Origin: Pirellulaceae bacterium
Lineage (GTDB): Bacteria > Planctomycetota > Planctomycetia > Pirellulales > Pirellulaceae
Assembly (NCBI GenBank): GCA_026004775.1
Contig: BPJU01000004.1
Location: 306,154-370,153, forward strand
Length of the DNA: 64,000 bases
Direction: 5' to 3'
The notes below the pieces were generated by a model. It was not told where the DNA came from, did not search any database, and saw nothing but the letters and a program-made list of their open reading frames with translations. The position numbers and the translations under genes are program-made. Below are positions 8,565 through 17,708 of this stretch, piece by piece; position 1 is the stretch's first letter, and each line of letters starts with the position of its first letter.

Positions 8565-10937
8565 TTACTCGATCATGTATACAGTACCTTGCAGCCGGAC
8601 CAGCAGTTTTTCTCCCGGAACTTGTGCAGCCAGCAACTGATTCTCTTCCGGGCTGGTACGTTCCAACAGTTGGAAATACTCGGGGCTGAAGCGCGCAATC
8701 TTTTGGATTGCCCGCTCGTCCCGTAACGGATCGACGTCACGAGCGTTCGAAGCAACCCAAATGTCGCCCTGTTTGTAAAGTGCGAAGTTGCCGACTTGGC
8801 GCAGTCCCAATTGAGACGCAGCAGGTGACGTGTTTCCGGGGTGGGCTGGTAGCGCAGCCGACGGTACGCCCGGGAAACTTCCGGTGCTGCCCCCGAATCC
8901 ACCAAATCCGCCAGCCGCCGGACCAGACAGATCGGATGCGCGCATATAGGCTTGTTTGGCCAATCGTTGTTCAAAAGCCAGTGACCCTTCCGTGACGCGC
9001 AGTTGATCGGCGATGGAGCTTGCACGATCCGAAAGAGCCTGGTTGCGGGCAAGCTGCCGGCGACCTTCTTCCTCTGCTAGGAACGCTGTGTATGGAGTTA
9101 ATATGCCGTGTTTCGTCGAGAGTTCGACCAGTTCCCGGATAAGTTCATCATTTTTCCCGTGCAGATCCAGTTCATCGATGATTTCTCCGATCCGCCGCAC
9201 CGCCCAAAGTTTTTCCACGAAATTGTAACGGTGGTCGGTACTCTTGCTTACGAAGTTGACAGGGAATTCAAAACTTTTTTCCATGCTGCCAAGCTGGCCT
9301 CGGATGGTGACTTTGCCTTGACCTGCGTAACGATACCGTCCGACCAGCACGAGTTGCTCGCCAGCAAAAAGGTCACTGACATGGCGAGGGTAGACTCGGT
9401 TGACCGGCTGGCCGCCTGTGTACCCATTCGGTTCGATGTGGATGTCGATGACAACGTTTGTGAGAACCGGCGCTCGAATCCGGTTGTAGAACAGGCTGAT
9501 GGCTTGTTCCAGGTCTTCGTCGGGCCTGACGTAGACGCTCAGTCCGTTATTCTCGCGAGTCAATCGGTCCAGTAACCTGCTGTTGACGTCGTAGCCGACG
9601 CCAAAGGCAAGTAATCGCGCGCGACTCTGGTTGTTTTGTCGCGCGTTGGCAGCGATGCGCAGCTCGTTCCTTTCACCGACCGTGGGCAGTCCATCGGTCA
9701 AAAACAGTACATACTGCGGGCCGGAGGCGTGACGCAGCATATTGAAAGCCGTTGTCAACGCCGAATCGATGTTGGTACTGCCCCCTGCATAAATGCTATC
9801 AACGAATGCCAGGGCAGCAGATCGAGATTCCTCGTTGTAGCGTTGCAATTCCGGACGAAACAGCTCGACTTCGCTGTCATATACCACGATATTGAAAAGG
9901 TCATTCTGACTGAGATTATTCACAATGAACCGCAGCGCTTCCTTGGCTTGTTCGATTTTCTTGCCATTCATACTACCGGAGCGGTCTACCACGAGGACGA
10001 CCGTTTTGCGAGCGATCATTGCCTCCGAGGTGCCAAGATCCGGTGCGGCCAACAACGCGAAGTATCCGTCTTCCGAGTCGTTGGGCCGATAGCTCACCAG
10101 GGAAGCGCTGAGAGGCCCCGCGTCCATATCGAAGTAGAGCTGAAAATCCGTCGTGGGAACGACATCTGTGGCTTGATACGTCACGTGAGCATGCTGAGCA
10201 TCGGCACGGCGGATAGTGACTGCATGATTGGGGCTGTACAGGTTTTTCAATTTGCTTGTGCAGGCCAGGGAAATATTGACACTGAGTTTTTCGAGTGGTT
10301 TCGATGTATAGCGAGCGGTAGCCAAGGGAATGTGCAAATGGACCAGCCTGTCCTGCCGGCGCAACAATTGTTGGTACCGTAGGATCACTTGGCGTTTTCC
10401 GCCAGGCGGAACAGGAAAAACACTTGTCCGGAACATTCCTTGCCCCAGCCATTCAAGCAGAGCCGGATCGCGGAGCCGGCGGACATATTGCTCATAGATG
10501 CGGCGTGCCTCGTCAGCCGGCAGAAGTTTGCCCGGCACTTCCTGGCCGTCGACCAGGAATGTCAGACGGTCGACCGCACTATCCGGCGGCAACGGAAATA
10601 CAAACTGTACCTCCATCGGGTAACTGCTGGTGTTGATGAACGTTTGTGTCATCTGGACCCGGGCAGCTTGATCTTCCACGTGAGCGTCGATGGCCAGCTC
10701 CTGGATGCGATAACTGACCTGAACCGGTTGCGGTAACGGGATCGGCCTCGGCAAAGGCACCGGTTGAGGGGGATCGTGCAACACCAAAATCCCTTGGCCC
10801 AGAAGGGTACCCGAACAGATCAATGGCAAACAAGTTAGGATTGCGAAAGGCAACAGAATCGCCACACAAGCAAGCCACTGTCGTGGTACAGGTTCAGCCA
10901 TCGACACGCCGCATTGCCTTGGCCGTCTGGTACGCAT
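8565..10937 (-). CDS. VIT and von Willebrand factor A domain protein, exported
   Basis: 790 residues from the ATG at 10937. This start is fixed by an AGGAG 7 bases upstream; the frame is open to 11111 without support. An N-terminal hydrophobic segment (about 20-45) is a signal or anchor and is followed by a proline-rich linker. A VIT domain (about 60-190) contains the typical M-E-V-Q-F-V-F-P-L-P and Y-E-Q-Y-V-R-R-L-R-D-P segments. The VWA domain begins near residue 310 with an intact metal-ion-dependent adhesion site, D-R-S-G-S. The C-terminal 150 residues include a Gly/Pro/Ser-rich stretch. The architecture is that of inter-alpha-trypsin-inhibitor-like proteins, which in bacteria are exported and thought to take part in envelope or adhesion functions. 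Binding partner unknown. Confidence 0.88.
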   Translation of the reverse strand: MRTRRPRQCGVSMAEPVPRQWLACVAILLPFAILTCLPLICSGTLLGQGILVLHDPPQPVPLPRPIPLPQPVQVSYRIQELAIDAHVEDQAARVQMTQTFINTSSYPMEVQFVFPLPPDSAVDRLTFLVDGQEVPGKLLPADEARRIYEQYVRRLRDPALLEWLGQGMFRTSVFPVPPGGKRQVILRYQQLLRRQDRLVHLHIPLATARYTSKPLEKLSVNISLACTSKLKNLYSPNHAVTIRRADAQHAHVTYQATDVVPTTDFQLYFDMDAGPLSASLVSYRPNDSEDGYFALLAAPDLGTSEAMIARKTVVLVVDRSGSMNGKKIEQAKEALRFIVNNLSQNDLFNIVVYDSEVELFRPELQRYNEESRSAALAFVDSIYAGGSTNIDSALTTAFNMLRHASGPQYVLFLTDGLPTVGERNELRIAANARQNNQSRARLLAFGVGYDVNSRLLDRLTRENNGLSVYVRPDEDLEQAISLFYNRIRAPVLTNVVIDIHIEPNGYTGGQPVNRVYPRHVSDLFAGEQLVLVGRYRYAGQGKVTIRGQLGSMEKSFEFPVNFVSKSTDHRYNFVEKLWAVRRIGEIIDELDLHGKNDELIRELVELSTKHGILTPYTAFLAEEEGRRQLARNQALSDRASSIADQLRVTEGSLAFEQRLAKQAYMRASDLSGPAAGGFGGFGGSTGSFPGVPSAALPAHPGNTSPAASQLGLRQVGNFALYKQGDIWVASNARDVDPLRDERAIQKIARFSPEYFQLLERTSPEENQLLAAQVPGEKLLVRLQGTVYMIE

Positions 10938-11186
10938 GGTTTTGCTCCTAGGACGCCACGAACCTGCGCGGTTCGACAAGCAAAGTAGCCTTAAGCCTAT
11001 TCTTGGCTGCCACAGCACGAGGTGCAAATCAAATTTACGCAGCACGACGTGCTGTTGAAGCCGTCCAACATCCGTTGGCAACTCTTGGCCTCCACAAATA
11101 TGACGAACCAAGTCAGCCGATGGTTTTCATCAGAAGTCAGGCGCATCCCGCTACGAATGGATGTTACCCAACGGCGGAAGTCTTGC

Positions 11187-11208
11187 GGCCGACGCTGGCG
11201 CGTCGGCC
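11187..11208. repeat. Strong hairpin, 9 bp stem, 4 base loop
   Basis: GGCCGACGC and GCGTCGGCC pair perfectly around TGGC. No T-run follows on either strand, so it is not a standard intrinsic terminator. It is likely part of a dispersed repeat or a structural element in the leader of the VIT-VWA gene. Confidence 0.6.
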
Positions 11209-11311
11209 TGGCCACTTCCGCTACGCGGGGTGGAAAAGGGTGACTTGCGGTACGAGCAGAGTTTAAGATCGTTCTACACCGGTTTGAACCAATGTCGTGG
11301 GTGGCCCTCGC

Positions 11312-11482
11312 GGCCCAGACGGCCGTGCTATGTGTGGCACGGGCGTCCTCGCCCGTGGGGAGTCGAGTTTCCATCACAAAGAGGCCTTTGCTGCGCAGCA
11401 CGCGTTCCACACCGGCAGTCACCAGCATCTTGGGCTACCCAGACGGCGGAGACGTCCGTGCTACGTATGGCCGTGCTACCAT
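11312..11482. repeat. Decayed dispersed repeat pair with GC hairpin
   Basis: Two stretches share the words CCCAGACGG and CCGTGCTA followed by a GTATGG/GTGTGG-like segment (11312-11357 and 11438-11482). The first contains the inverted repeat CACGGGCG-TCCT-CGCCCGTG (11338-11357). This looks like remnants of a dispersed planctomycete repeat; identity rests on internal similarity only. Confidence 0.4.
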
Positions 11483-11739
11483 ACGAGCAGAACGGACCGC
11501 ATCACCGTCCGACGCATTCGCATCGAAGCAAAACGTCGTGGCGCCGCATTCTGCGCAAAAAATTTTCATGATTACCAGGTGTGCGATGGGTATCGACAAA
11601 AATCGGCGCACTCCTACTTCGCCGGGCGGCCCTCGCAGCATAATATTAGCTCTTGTCAGAAAGTGCAGTCTACAAGGAAACCACACAGTGCCGCTGCGGT
11701 GCGGGCGGCATGATTCGATCGAAACCATCGGGAATAGTC

Positions 11740-12843
11740 ATGTCGATTATTGCCGTGTTGCAAGTCATCGTGGGTGTGCCGTTACTGATGCTGGGCGCCG
11801 ACTGGTTAGTGCGTCACGCCTCGCGGTTGGCGCTGGCCATGGGGATTTCTGCTCTCGTCGTCGGATTGACCGTCGTTGCCTATGGCACGAGCTCCCCCGA
11901 GCTGGCGGTTACTTTTCTGTCGGCTTTACGAGGGAGCAGCGACTTGGCGATGGGCAATATCGTGGGAAGCAACATAGCCAACGTCCTTCTGGTGCTCGGA
12001 TTGTCTGCGGTCATTGGACCGCTTAAGGTGACGGACCGAGCCGTGCACATAAATATAGTCGTAATGATTGCCGTGTCTTGCTTGCTGATGGTGCAAGTGC
12101 AGGACGGCCGGCTTACACGAGCAGACGGCGTGGTGTTGGTCGTCCTTGCGGTGGCGTATTCGGTAGTGGCGATCCAGCTCAGCCGCCGGCTGGGAAAAAG
12201 CAGAAAGGCACTATTGACTACAGCCGAAACGGTCAAGATCACGTGGCGTCAAACTACGTATAGTCTGGCAGCAATTGCGGCGGGGGTGCTATTGCTGGTA
12301 GTCGGTGCCGACCAGATGGTGGCTGGCGCCTCAAAACTGGCCGAATGGCTTGGCATCAGTTCCCTGGTAATAGGGCTGACTGTGGTGGCAGTCGGTACCA
12401 GCTTGCCGGAACTGGCTACCTCCTGCTGGGCAGCATGGAGAGGCGAGCGTGAGATTGCGGTAGGCAATGCCGTCGGAAGCAATATCATCAACATACTGGG
12501 CATCCTGGGGCTGACGGCCATTGCGGCGCCGGACGGAGTACCTGTTCCCGCCAACGCGCGTGACTTGGACCTGCCGGTCATGCTCGCCGTCTCCTTCGCA
12601 TCGCTGCCCGTCCTGCTAACCGGCTATAAATTGACACGCTGGGAAGGGATTCTTTTTCTGGTCTACTACGCAGCGTACGTTATAGCCCTTTACGGCCGAG
12701 CCGTGGGATGGTTCACCAGCCAACAGTCGTGGTGGTATCTAGTGATCATGGCTCCTATCCTGGTCGTGGCGGCAAGCGCCGCTGCCCAACGACTGAAAAA
12801 CTTCAGGGGCATAGGAAAAACCAACACCGCACCAGACCAATAA
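11740..12843 (+). CDS. Calcium/sodium antiporter (CaCA family, YrbG-type)
   Basis: 367 residues and about ten transmembrane segments. The two inverted-topology halves each carry the alpha-repeat signature: V-V-A-Y-G-T-S-S-P-E-L-A and N-I-V-G-S-N-I-A-N-V in the first, V-V-A-V-G-T-S-L-P-E-L-A and N-A-V-G-S-N-I-I-N-I in the second. These hold the ion-binding Glu and Ser residues of the Na+/Ca2+ exchanger superfamily. The product therefore exchanges a cation, probably Ca2+, for Na+ or H+ across the inner membrane. Start at 11740 is preferred (hydrophobic segment begins at once, GGGA upstream); ATG 11710 and 11653 are in frame. A Tat-exported isomerase-like gene follows after 19 bases, possibly cotranscribed. 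Confidence 0.9.
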   Translation: MSIIAVLQVIVGVPLLMLGADWLVRHASRLALAMGISALVVGLTVVAYGTSSPELAVTFLSALRGSSDLAMGNIVGSNIANVLLVLGLSAVIGPLKVTDRAVHINIVVMIAVSCLLMVQVQDGRLTRADGVVLVVLAVAYSVVAIQLSRRLGKSRKALLTTAETVKITWRQTTYSLAAIAAGVLLLVVGADQMVAGASKLAEWLGISSLVIGLTVVAVGTSLPELATSCWAAWRGEREIAVGNAVGSNIINILGILGLTAIAAPDGVPVPANARDLDLPVMLAVSFASLPVLLTGYKLTRWEGILFLVYYAAYVIALYGRAVGWFTSQQSWWYLVIMAPILVVAASAAAQRLKNFRGIGKTNTAPDQ

Positions 12844-12862
12844 ACTACGGGAGTATGTGCAG

Positions 12863-13837
12863 ATGACACGGTACACGTCGCGACGGAATTTCTGCCAAGC
12901 GGTCGCACTTGCGGGAATCCAGACAGCAACTGCCGCGGCAGCGGGCCGGCAGACGGATGGAACGCTCAAGCCCGGCCATGCCCGCCCGCAGGCGTACCGT
13001 TACTGCTTGAACACGAGCACCATTCGCGGCCAGAACTTGTCCTTACCCGATCAGATCCGTATCGCTGCCCAAGCCGGGTACGACGCCATCGAGCCATGGA
13101 TGCGGGACATCCATCGATTCATCGAACAAGGCGGGAAACTCCAGGACCTTCGCCGAATGATCGACGACGCTGGCCTGGAAATATGTAGCGCGATTGGTTT
13201 TTCCTCATGGATCGCCCCGGATCCCGAACAACGCGCCCAGGGGTTAAATTCGGCAGAGCGGGATCTGGAAGTGCTCAGTGCCCTTGGAGCCAAGCGCCTG
13301 GCTGCGCCGCCGGTCGGAGCCACGGATCGCAGCGATATCCCGCTGGGCGCTATCGTCGAGCGGTATGGCCGGTTGCTGGAACTGTCGGACCGGTTTGGCG
13401 TTGTGCCGCAACTGGAACTTTGGGGATTTTCACGCACCTTGAGCCGACTGGGGGAAGTGGCATATGTGGTGGCCGAGACCGCTCATCCCAAAGCCTGTGC
13501 GTTGCTCGATGTTTACCATATCTACAAAGGGGGGTCCGATTTCGCCGGACTGAGACTTTTCAGCCCGGCAGTGCTTCAAGTACTTCACATGAACGATTAT
13601 CCGGCCGACCCTCCCCGCGCTCAAATCAACGATTCGCACCGGGTCTACCCCGGTGACGGTGTTGCTCCTCTAAAACAGATCTTGCGCTGGATGGCCGAAG
13701 GTGGCTGCTTTCCTGTCCTCTCTTTGGAATTGTTCAACGCGGAGTATTGGAAGCACGACGCGTTACACGTGGCTCGCACAGGTTTGCAAAAGATGCAACG
13801 AGTGGTCGAGCAAGCCTGGCAAACCGCCAATGACTAG
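12863..13837 (+). CDS. Sugar phosphate isomerase/epimerase family protein with Tat signal
   Basis: 324 residues. The N-terminus T-S-R-R-N-F-C-Q-A-V-A-L-A-G is a twin-arginine export signal, followed by a xylose-isomerase-like TIM barrel. Family landmarks are A-G-Y-D-A-I-E-P-W (strand with metal-ligand Glu), A-L-L-D-V-Y-H-I-Y-K-G-G, L-H-M-N-D-Y-P and P-G-D-G, then L-S-L-E-L-F-N near the C-terminus. The order of Glu, Asp, His and Glu ligands suggests a divalent-metal site is intact. The folded enzyme should act outside the cytoplasm on an unknown sugar. Start ATG 12863 is chosen because GGGAG lies 9 bases upstream; a GTG at 12857 also is in frame. It directly follows the antiporter gene. Confidence 0.88.
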   Translation: MTRYTSRRNFCQAVALAGIQTATAAAAGRQTDGTLKPGHARPQAYRYCLNTSTIRGQNLSLPDQIRIAAQAGYDAIEPWMRDIHRFIEQGGKLQDLRRMIDDAGLEICSAIGFSSWIAPDPEQRAQGLNSAERDLEVLSALGAKRLAAPPVGATDRSDIPLGAIVERYGRLLELSDRFGVVPQLELWGFSRTLSRLGEVAYVVAETAHPKACALLDVYHIYKGGSDFAGLRLFSPAVLQVLHMNDYPADPPRAQINDSHRVYPGDGVAPLKQILRWMAEGGCFPVLSLELFNAEYWKHDALHVARTGLQKMQRVVEQAWQTAND

Positions 13838-13884
13838 CCGGGCATTAGATCCTCATACCACCGGACATTGGGTGACCGCCTTCA

Positions 13885-14082
13885 TCACCATGCCTGGAAC
13901 TTAAGAAGCCACTGGCCGTAGAGCAACAAGAATGCGAAAAACCCGCCGATAACCAGCACCGGCATCCAAAGCGTGCGCCATGAGCGGCGTACGGTCAGGA
14001 TGCGCCGCCCACAGCCCGGACAGATCTTCGGGCAGGGACGAGCCAATTGTCGGCCACACGCGCACCGGAGTTTGTCCGGCAT
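13885..14082 (-). CDS. Small zinc-ribbon membrane protein
   Basis: 65 residues from ATG 14082, with GGGGGAG 9 bases upstream; the frame runs back to a TTG at 14127 without a ribosome site. Residues 6-26 contain C-x-C and C-x3-C-P-x-C-G, a likely zinc-binding knuckle facing the cytoplasm. One transmembrane helix (about 41-59) and a short tail follow. It is the last gene of the long minus-strand run starting at hisF, 65 bases after its neighbour. Function unknown; the form resembles small membrane adaptors. Confidence 0.6.
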   Translation of the reverse strand: MPDKLRCACGRQLARPCPKICPGCGRRILTVRRSWRTLWMPVLVIGGFFAFLLLYGQWLLKFQAW

Positions 14083-14147
14083 CGTCCACGACTCCCCCAA
14101 CCCGATTGAGAGCGCCGGGCGGACCAACCGGTGACCCGGTGTAGTTG

Positions 14148-14855
14148 CTATGGTGAGCCAGACGCGGCGCCGGAGCCCGACTGGCCGTTCGGTTTCGACT
14201 CCTTCGCTGCGTCACCACCCTGTGACTGGTCGCTGTCAGTCGGAGGCTGTCCAGGGGGCGCCTTGGAAGCATCGGACCCCTTGCCGCTGGCCGGAGAGTC
14301 CTGGGATTTGTCGCCCCCGGGCGGTTCTTCGGCCGGTGGCCGCTGATTGTCCCGAGCTCCGCCGCGTCCGCCGGACGGGGCACCGGCCCCCGGCCCGCCG
14401 ACACCCACCGGTTCGCCCGGAGGCGGCGCCGGCTCGGGAGGCGGAGGTGTGTAGTCAGGTCGGTCCTCCTCCGGCAGCTCTTCGTTCAACAAAACGTCCT
14501 GAAAATACGGCGTCTCACCGGGCGTGTACACGACCCAAATGTAATAGCTGCGCCAGGGAACACCGGAAATCCAACTATATTTTTCGACATACTTGTTGGG
14601 GCCTTTCTCGCTGTAAGACGGCTGACGGTTGAGAGCTTTTTGCACGTCGGCAGCCGTCAACGGCGGCTTGGAACTCCGCACGTGCTCGTCGGCCAGTTTC
14701 ATCACCGTGTCATACGCATTTTTGGCTGCCGGACGAGCCACCTGAAAATCGTACACCGCAGCGCCCGCCACGACTAACAATATCAACACCATCACGATCT
14801 GTCGGATAAGAGTGGCCCGACTCGCGCCGGCACGACGTACCGCATTTTTCTTCAT
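14148..14855 (-). CDS. Single-pass membrane protein with Pro/Gly/Ser-rich tail
   Basis: About 235 residues from ATG 14855 (M-K-K-N-A-V-R-R), with GAAGGG 7 bases upstream. One transmembrane helix lies at about 18-38. A conserved-looking soluble segment follows (about 45-130: T-V-M-K-L-A-D-E-H-V, then K-Y-V-E-K-Y-S-W-I-S-G-V-P-W-R-S-Y-Y-I-W-V). The C-terminal 105 residues are low complexity, rich in Pro, Gly, Ser, Asp and Lys, and likely disordered. It lies downstream of the pilT/GspE-like pair in the same run and may relate to a membrane secretion or pilus machine, but only context supports that. Confidence 0.7.
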   Translation of the reverse strand: MKKNAVRRAGASRATLIRQIVMVLILLVVAGAAVYDFQVARPAAKNAYDTVMKLADEHVRSSKPPLTAADVQKALNRQPSYSEKGPNKYVEKYSWISGVPWRSYYIWVVYTPGETPYFQDVLLNEELPEEDRPDYTPPPPEPAPPPGEPVGVGGPGAGAPSGGRGGARDNQRPPAEEPPGGDKSQDSPASGKGSDASKAPPGQPPTDSDQSQGGDAAKESKPNGQSGSGAASGSP

Positions 14856-14953
14856 GGCCGTACCCTTCAACAAAGCCCAAATGACCGGGACAAGACGGCA
14901 ATCAAACGGCCTTTAGTTTAGCCGCCGCGACGGAGGATTTCCACCCACAGGAG

Positions 14954-15832
14954 TCAGGAATTTGGTGGGCGTCGCTCCGAGACGAACCTCACATGCCAGT
15001 GGTTTTCCCCTGTAGCCAGATGGCTGGTGCGTTCCATCTGGATACTGAGCGGCAAGCGGTAGGTGATCGAGCCGGTGGGAAGGACGGCATCGTAGTGCAA
15101 TTCCACGATTACCGCCGGGCGGTTCTCCGGCCTCGGTAGAATAGTCGCCCCACGATAGGCGTACTGGGCTTGCCGGCCGGCCTGTCGCATTTGGAGCAGA
15201 GGTGGTTCGCCGTAAAATTTTGTGAACATGCGGTGCGGATCAACAATGTCCATCATCTCACGCATCCTTTCGCCTTCGTCCGGAAATCGCTGGCGGTAGT
15301 GACGCTCCAGATCTGCTAACGGCGGCACGCGTTCATGTTGTTCCAGCGACAACTGATGAGCCTCGTATAACTTGCCCTGCCGAATGAGCTCTAACCAGGC
15401 TTCCGCGTGGCGCCGAGCGGTACTGATCAGCAGCCGCTGTGAGTAGACATAGCGGCTGGGAGCAAAGGCCATCAAAAACAGGGAAACCAGCAGCATCACG
15501 AGCGATAATCGCCCCCCCTTCCAGCGATCGGGGCTGCGGTGGGCAAGCCACACGCCTCGAGCCGCCACCACGGCGCTGACCCACGGAGCAAACCAGAACG
15601 GCGGCGCCAACAAACTCGTAAACGCCAACACAGTCAGGGGAACCGAAAACCAAGCCGACCGACTCGTAGCCCGCAAGTCGACCACGTCCGGATAATCGAC
15701 CTCCGGTACCACCGGCGACACAGCTCGACTCGGCGAAATGCTCTCGATCGATTCGTTCATTGTCCCGGCCATTGGTTGGCTATGCGTTGCCTGGTAACCC
15801 GACTCGCTCCGGAAATCCCGCAACCCCGTCAT
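14954..15832 (-). CDS. Membrane protein with C-terminal soluble domain, unknown
   Basis: 292 residues. After a polar N-terminus two or three hydrophobic segments occur at about 60-80, 82-98 and 108-125 (L-S-L-V-M-L-L-V-S-L-F-L-M-A-F-A). The C-terminal 165 residues are a mixed helical and beta domain (H-A-E-A-W-L-E-L-I-R-Q-G-K-L-Y-E-A-H-Q-L resembles NTF2-like or DUF4190-associated proteins). The ATG at 15832 lies 13 bases after the stop of the GspE-like gene, so the two are cotranscribed; an internal ATG at 15760 is an alternative start. Function unknown. Confidence 0.7.
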   Translation of the reverse strand: MTGLRDFRSESGYQATHSQPMAGTMNESIESISPSRAVSPVVPEVDYPDVVDLRATSRSAWFSVPLTVLAFTSLLAPPFWFAPWVSAVVAARGVWLAHRSPDRWKGGRLSLVMLLVSLFLMAFAPSRYVYSQRLLISTARRHAEAWLELIRQGKLYEAHQLSLEQHERVPPLADLERHYRQRFPDEGERMREMMDIVDPHRMFTKFYGEPPLLQMRQAGRQAQYAYRGATILPRPENRPAVIVELHYDAVLPTGSITYRLPLSIQMERTSHLATGENHWHVRFVSERRPPNS

Positions 15833-15845
15833 CCCGTCCCGGCTC

Positions 15846-17708
15846 TTACTGAGAGCCCCGTCGTGCCGAACCGGATGAAGTGGATTGTGTCCGGCTTGGC
15901 TGCAACACGCGTTGCAACTCGGTCACGGACGTGATCCCTTGCGCGACCAGCAGGATCCCTTCCTCCCGGAGTGTCCGAAAACCGAGTTTGCGGGCTGCCT
16001 GCCTCCATACTTCGATATTGTTTGACTTGCTCATTACCTCCCGCAGGGGATCGCCGATTTCCAGTATCTCAAAGATTCCCGTACGTCCCCTGTATAACAG
16101 GCCGCGACAACTGGGCCCCACCAAACCACACACTTCGCAGGCACCGGGCGGCAGTTTCTTCTTGTCGACCGGTGCTTCGGGATTCGGCTGCCATTCACGA
16201 TACAACTGCCGCACGCGGTTGGCCGGCAATCCCAATTGTTGCAAAAGTTGTGGAGATGGTGCATAGGGTTGTTTACACGTTTCCGCCAGCTTGCGGATCA
16301 GCCGCACGTTGATTACCAACTTCAGTGCCTGAAGCAACTCTTCCCGGCGCGGCCCCAACGCCAGCACCTGCTGCACGGCTTCCAGAGCGCCGGCAGCGCG
16401 GACACCCGCCACCACCAGACGCCCCTCCTCAATCACCTCATTGCACAACAATCGAATCGTCTCGGCGTTGACCAGATGCGGCAATACATACACATCCGGT
16501 TGTTTCAGAATCAGTTTCGGAAGAATCTGATCCGGTGTCTCGCCTTTTTCCGGATCATAAGTAGTTACCTCCACGTTTTCGACGTACGGAATGCGATCCT
16601 GCACCGGCTCGACCGCCACAAAATCCCGCAACAGACGATCCATCGATTTCAGCACGGCATAGAAAGTCGTGGTGAAGCCGCCTGCGGGCGGAGCCGACAC
16701 CAATACCATGCAGCCTCCGTGTTCCCCTTTGAGGTAAGACGAGACCAGATTCTGCTGGCTGGAGCGCATGCCGATTCGCTCCAGTGAATCCAGTCCCTTC
16801 ATGCCGCGATCGAATTTCAGTAACGCCCGTTCGCCGGTGGCCGTACCTTGAGATACCATTTCAACGGGAATTTTGTGCTTCGGATCCGGGTAGGTGAACG
16901 AAAAGTGGGCTGTCTGGCGCGATCTTCGGTCTTCGGCGTTGGCATGTCCCATCGTTTTGAAACAAGCCAGAATCTGTTCGGCCGGTTCACGCTCCCATGC
17001 CGGCCCGGGTTGCCATACGCCGTCAATATCGTACTGGACGCGAACGCCCCCGGCGCTGACGTCAATCAAAATACGGTCGGCTTGCGCATCCACGGCATCC
17101 GCCACCAGCGTCTTGGCCGGAACATAGCCGGGCATGTTCCGCGCGGCGATGATACGCACCTGGTTAGCCATGGTATCGGGACCTTCCGAGTGGAATACCA
17201 CCGGCGGCCCTTCCTCGTACGGCATCTTGATTTCCAAGGGCTTCTTCTTCCGCCGGAACATATTGGCGATAGAATGACGAATATGACGAGGTGTAAGAAT
17301 CTTCATGTCCTCCAGCACGCGTTTGTTGCGAACATTAACATAGGGAATCAACGGAACAAGAATGGCAACGATCAGCAAAGGAAGCTCTACCGCCAGCAGA
17401 ACAACCCCGGACAAGAAAGCCGGTAATGTCGCCAGCAGTATGAATAGAACGCTGGCAGAAAGCGTATATCCCAAATGCCACCGCGAGCTGAGATCAAAGC
17501 GGCGGCCCACCTCGTACAAATCCCGGTCCAACCAGGCAGAAATGCGCACACAGATCCAGGCGAAAATCAACCAGAGGATATTAAACGCGAGCAGAGTACC
17601 ACTTTGCCAGATATCCTCTTGTGTAACCGCTGCTGGAGTCTGAGCGCCTACTATGCTCGGCAGCCATACCAGCCCCACCAAGGCTAGCACCAAAAACCGC
17701 AACTTCAT
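15846..17708 (-). CDS. GspE/PilB-like protein with degenerate ATPase motifs and N-terminal membrane segments
   Basis: 620 residues. An N-terminal signal-like segment (1-22) and two or three further hydrophobic stretches (about 36-58, 84-122) precede a GspE-type catalytic fold. The Walker A position (339-348) reads A-P-P-A-G-G-F-T-T-T, so the essential lysine is Phe345. The Asp-box position reads V-E-P-V-Q-D, the Walker B position (about 404-413) V-Y-V-L-P-H-L-V-N-A, and the His-box position A-G-V-R-A-A. All normally catalytic sites are lost, yet the fold, a partial zinc knuckle (C-x2-C near 524) and Y-R-G-R-T-G-I-F-E-I-L near 539 are retained. It is probably a non-hydrolysing structural partner. 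Its ATG overlaps the pilT stop by one base, so the two are made together. Confidence 0.82.
   Translation of the reverse strand: MKLRFLVLALVGLVWLPSIVGAQTPAAVTQEDIWQSGTLLAFNILWLIFAWICVRISAWLDRDLYEVGRRFDLSSRWHLGYTLSASVLFILLATLPAFLSGVVLLAVELPLLIVAILVPLIPYVNVRNKRVLEDMKILTPRHIRHSIANMFRRKKKPLEIKMPYEEGPPVVFHSEGPDTMANQVRIIAARNMPGYVPAKTLVADAVDAQADRILIDVSAGGVRVQYDIDGVWQPGPAWEREPAEQILACFKTMGHANAEDRRSRQTAHFSFTYPDPKHKIPVEMVSQGTATGERALLKFDRGMKGLDSLERIGMRSSQQNLVSSYLKGEHGGCMVLVSAPPAGGFTTTFYAVLKSMDRLLRDFVAVEPVQDRIPYVENVEVTTYDPEKGETPDQILPKLILKQPDVYVLPHLVNAETIRLLCNEVIEEGRLVVAGVRAAGALEAVQQVLALGPRREELLQALKLVINVRLIRKLAETCKQPYAPSPQLLQQLGLPANRVRQLYREWQPNPEAPVDKKKLPPGACEVCGLVGPSCRGLLYRGRTGIFEILEIGDPLREVMSKSNNIEVWRQAARKLGFRTLREEGILLVAQGITSVTELQRVLQPSRTQSTSSGSARRGSQ

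Larger units (their letters stand above)
10938..11739. other. Long repeat-bearing intergenic region
   Basis: About 800 bases without a convincing gene. It holds a 15-base palindrome at 11039-11053 (CAGCACG-A-CGTGCTG), a 9-bp-stem hairpin at 11187-11208, an 8-bp-stem hairpin at 11338-11357 and two related stretches around 11312-11357 and 11438-11482 that share CCCAGACGG and CCGTGCTA. An open minus frame at 10997-11428 translates to low-complexity sequence made by these repeats. The promoter of the plus-strand antiporter should lie at the right end. Confidence 0.5.

Noticed and set aside
10997..11428. 143-codon minus-strand frame in the long spacer
   Set aside because: Its translation is low complexity produced by palindromic repeats and it has no ribosome site or family resemblance.
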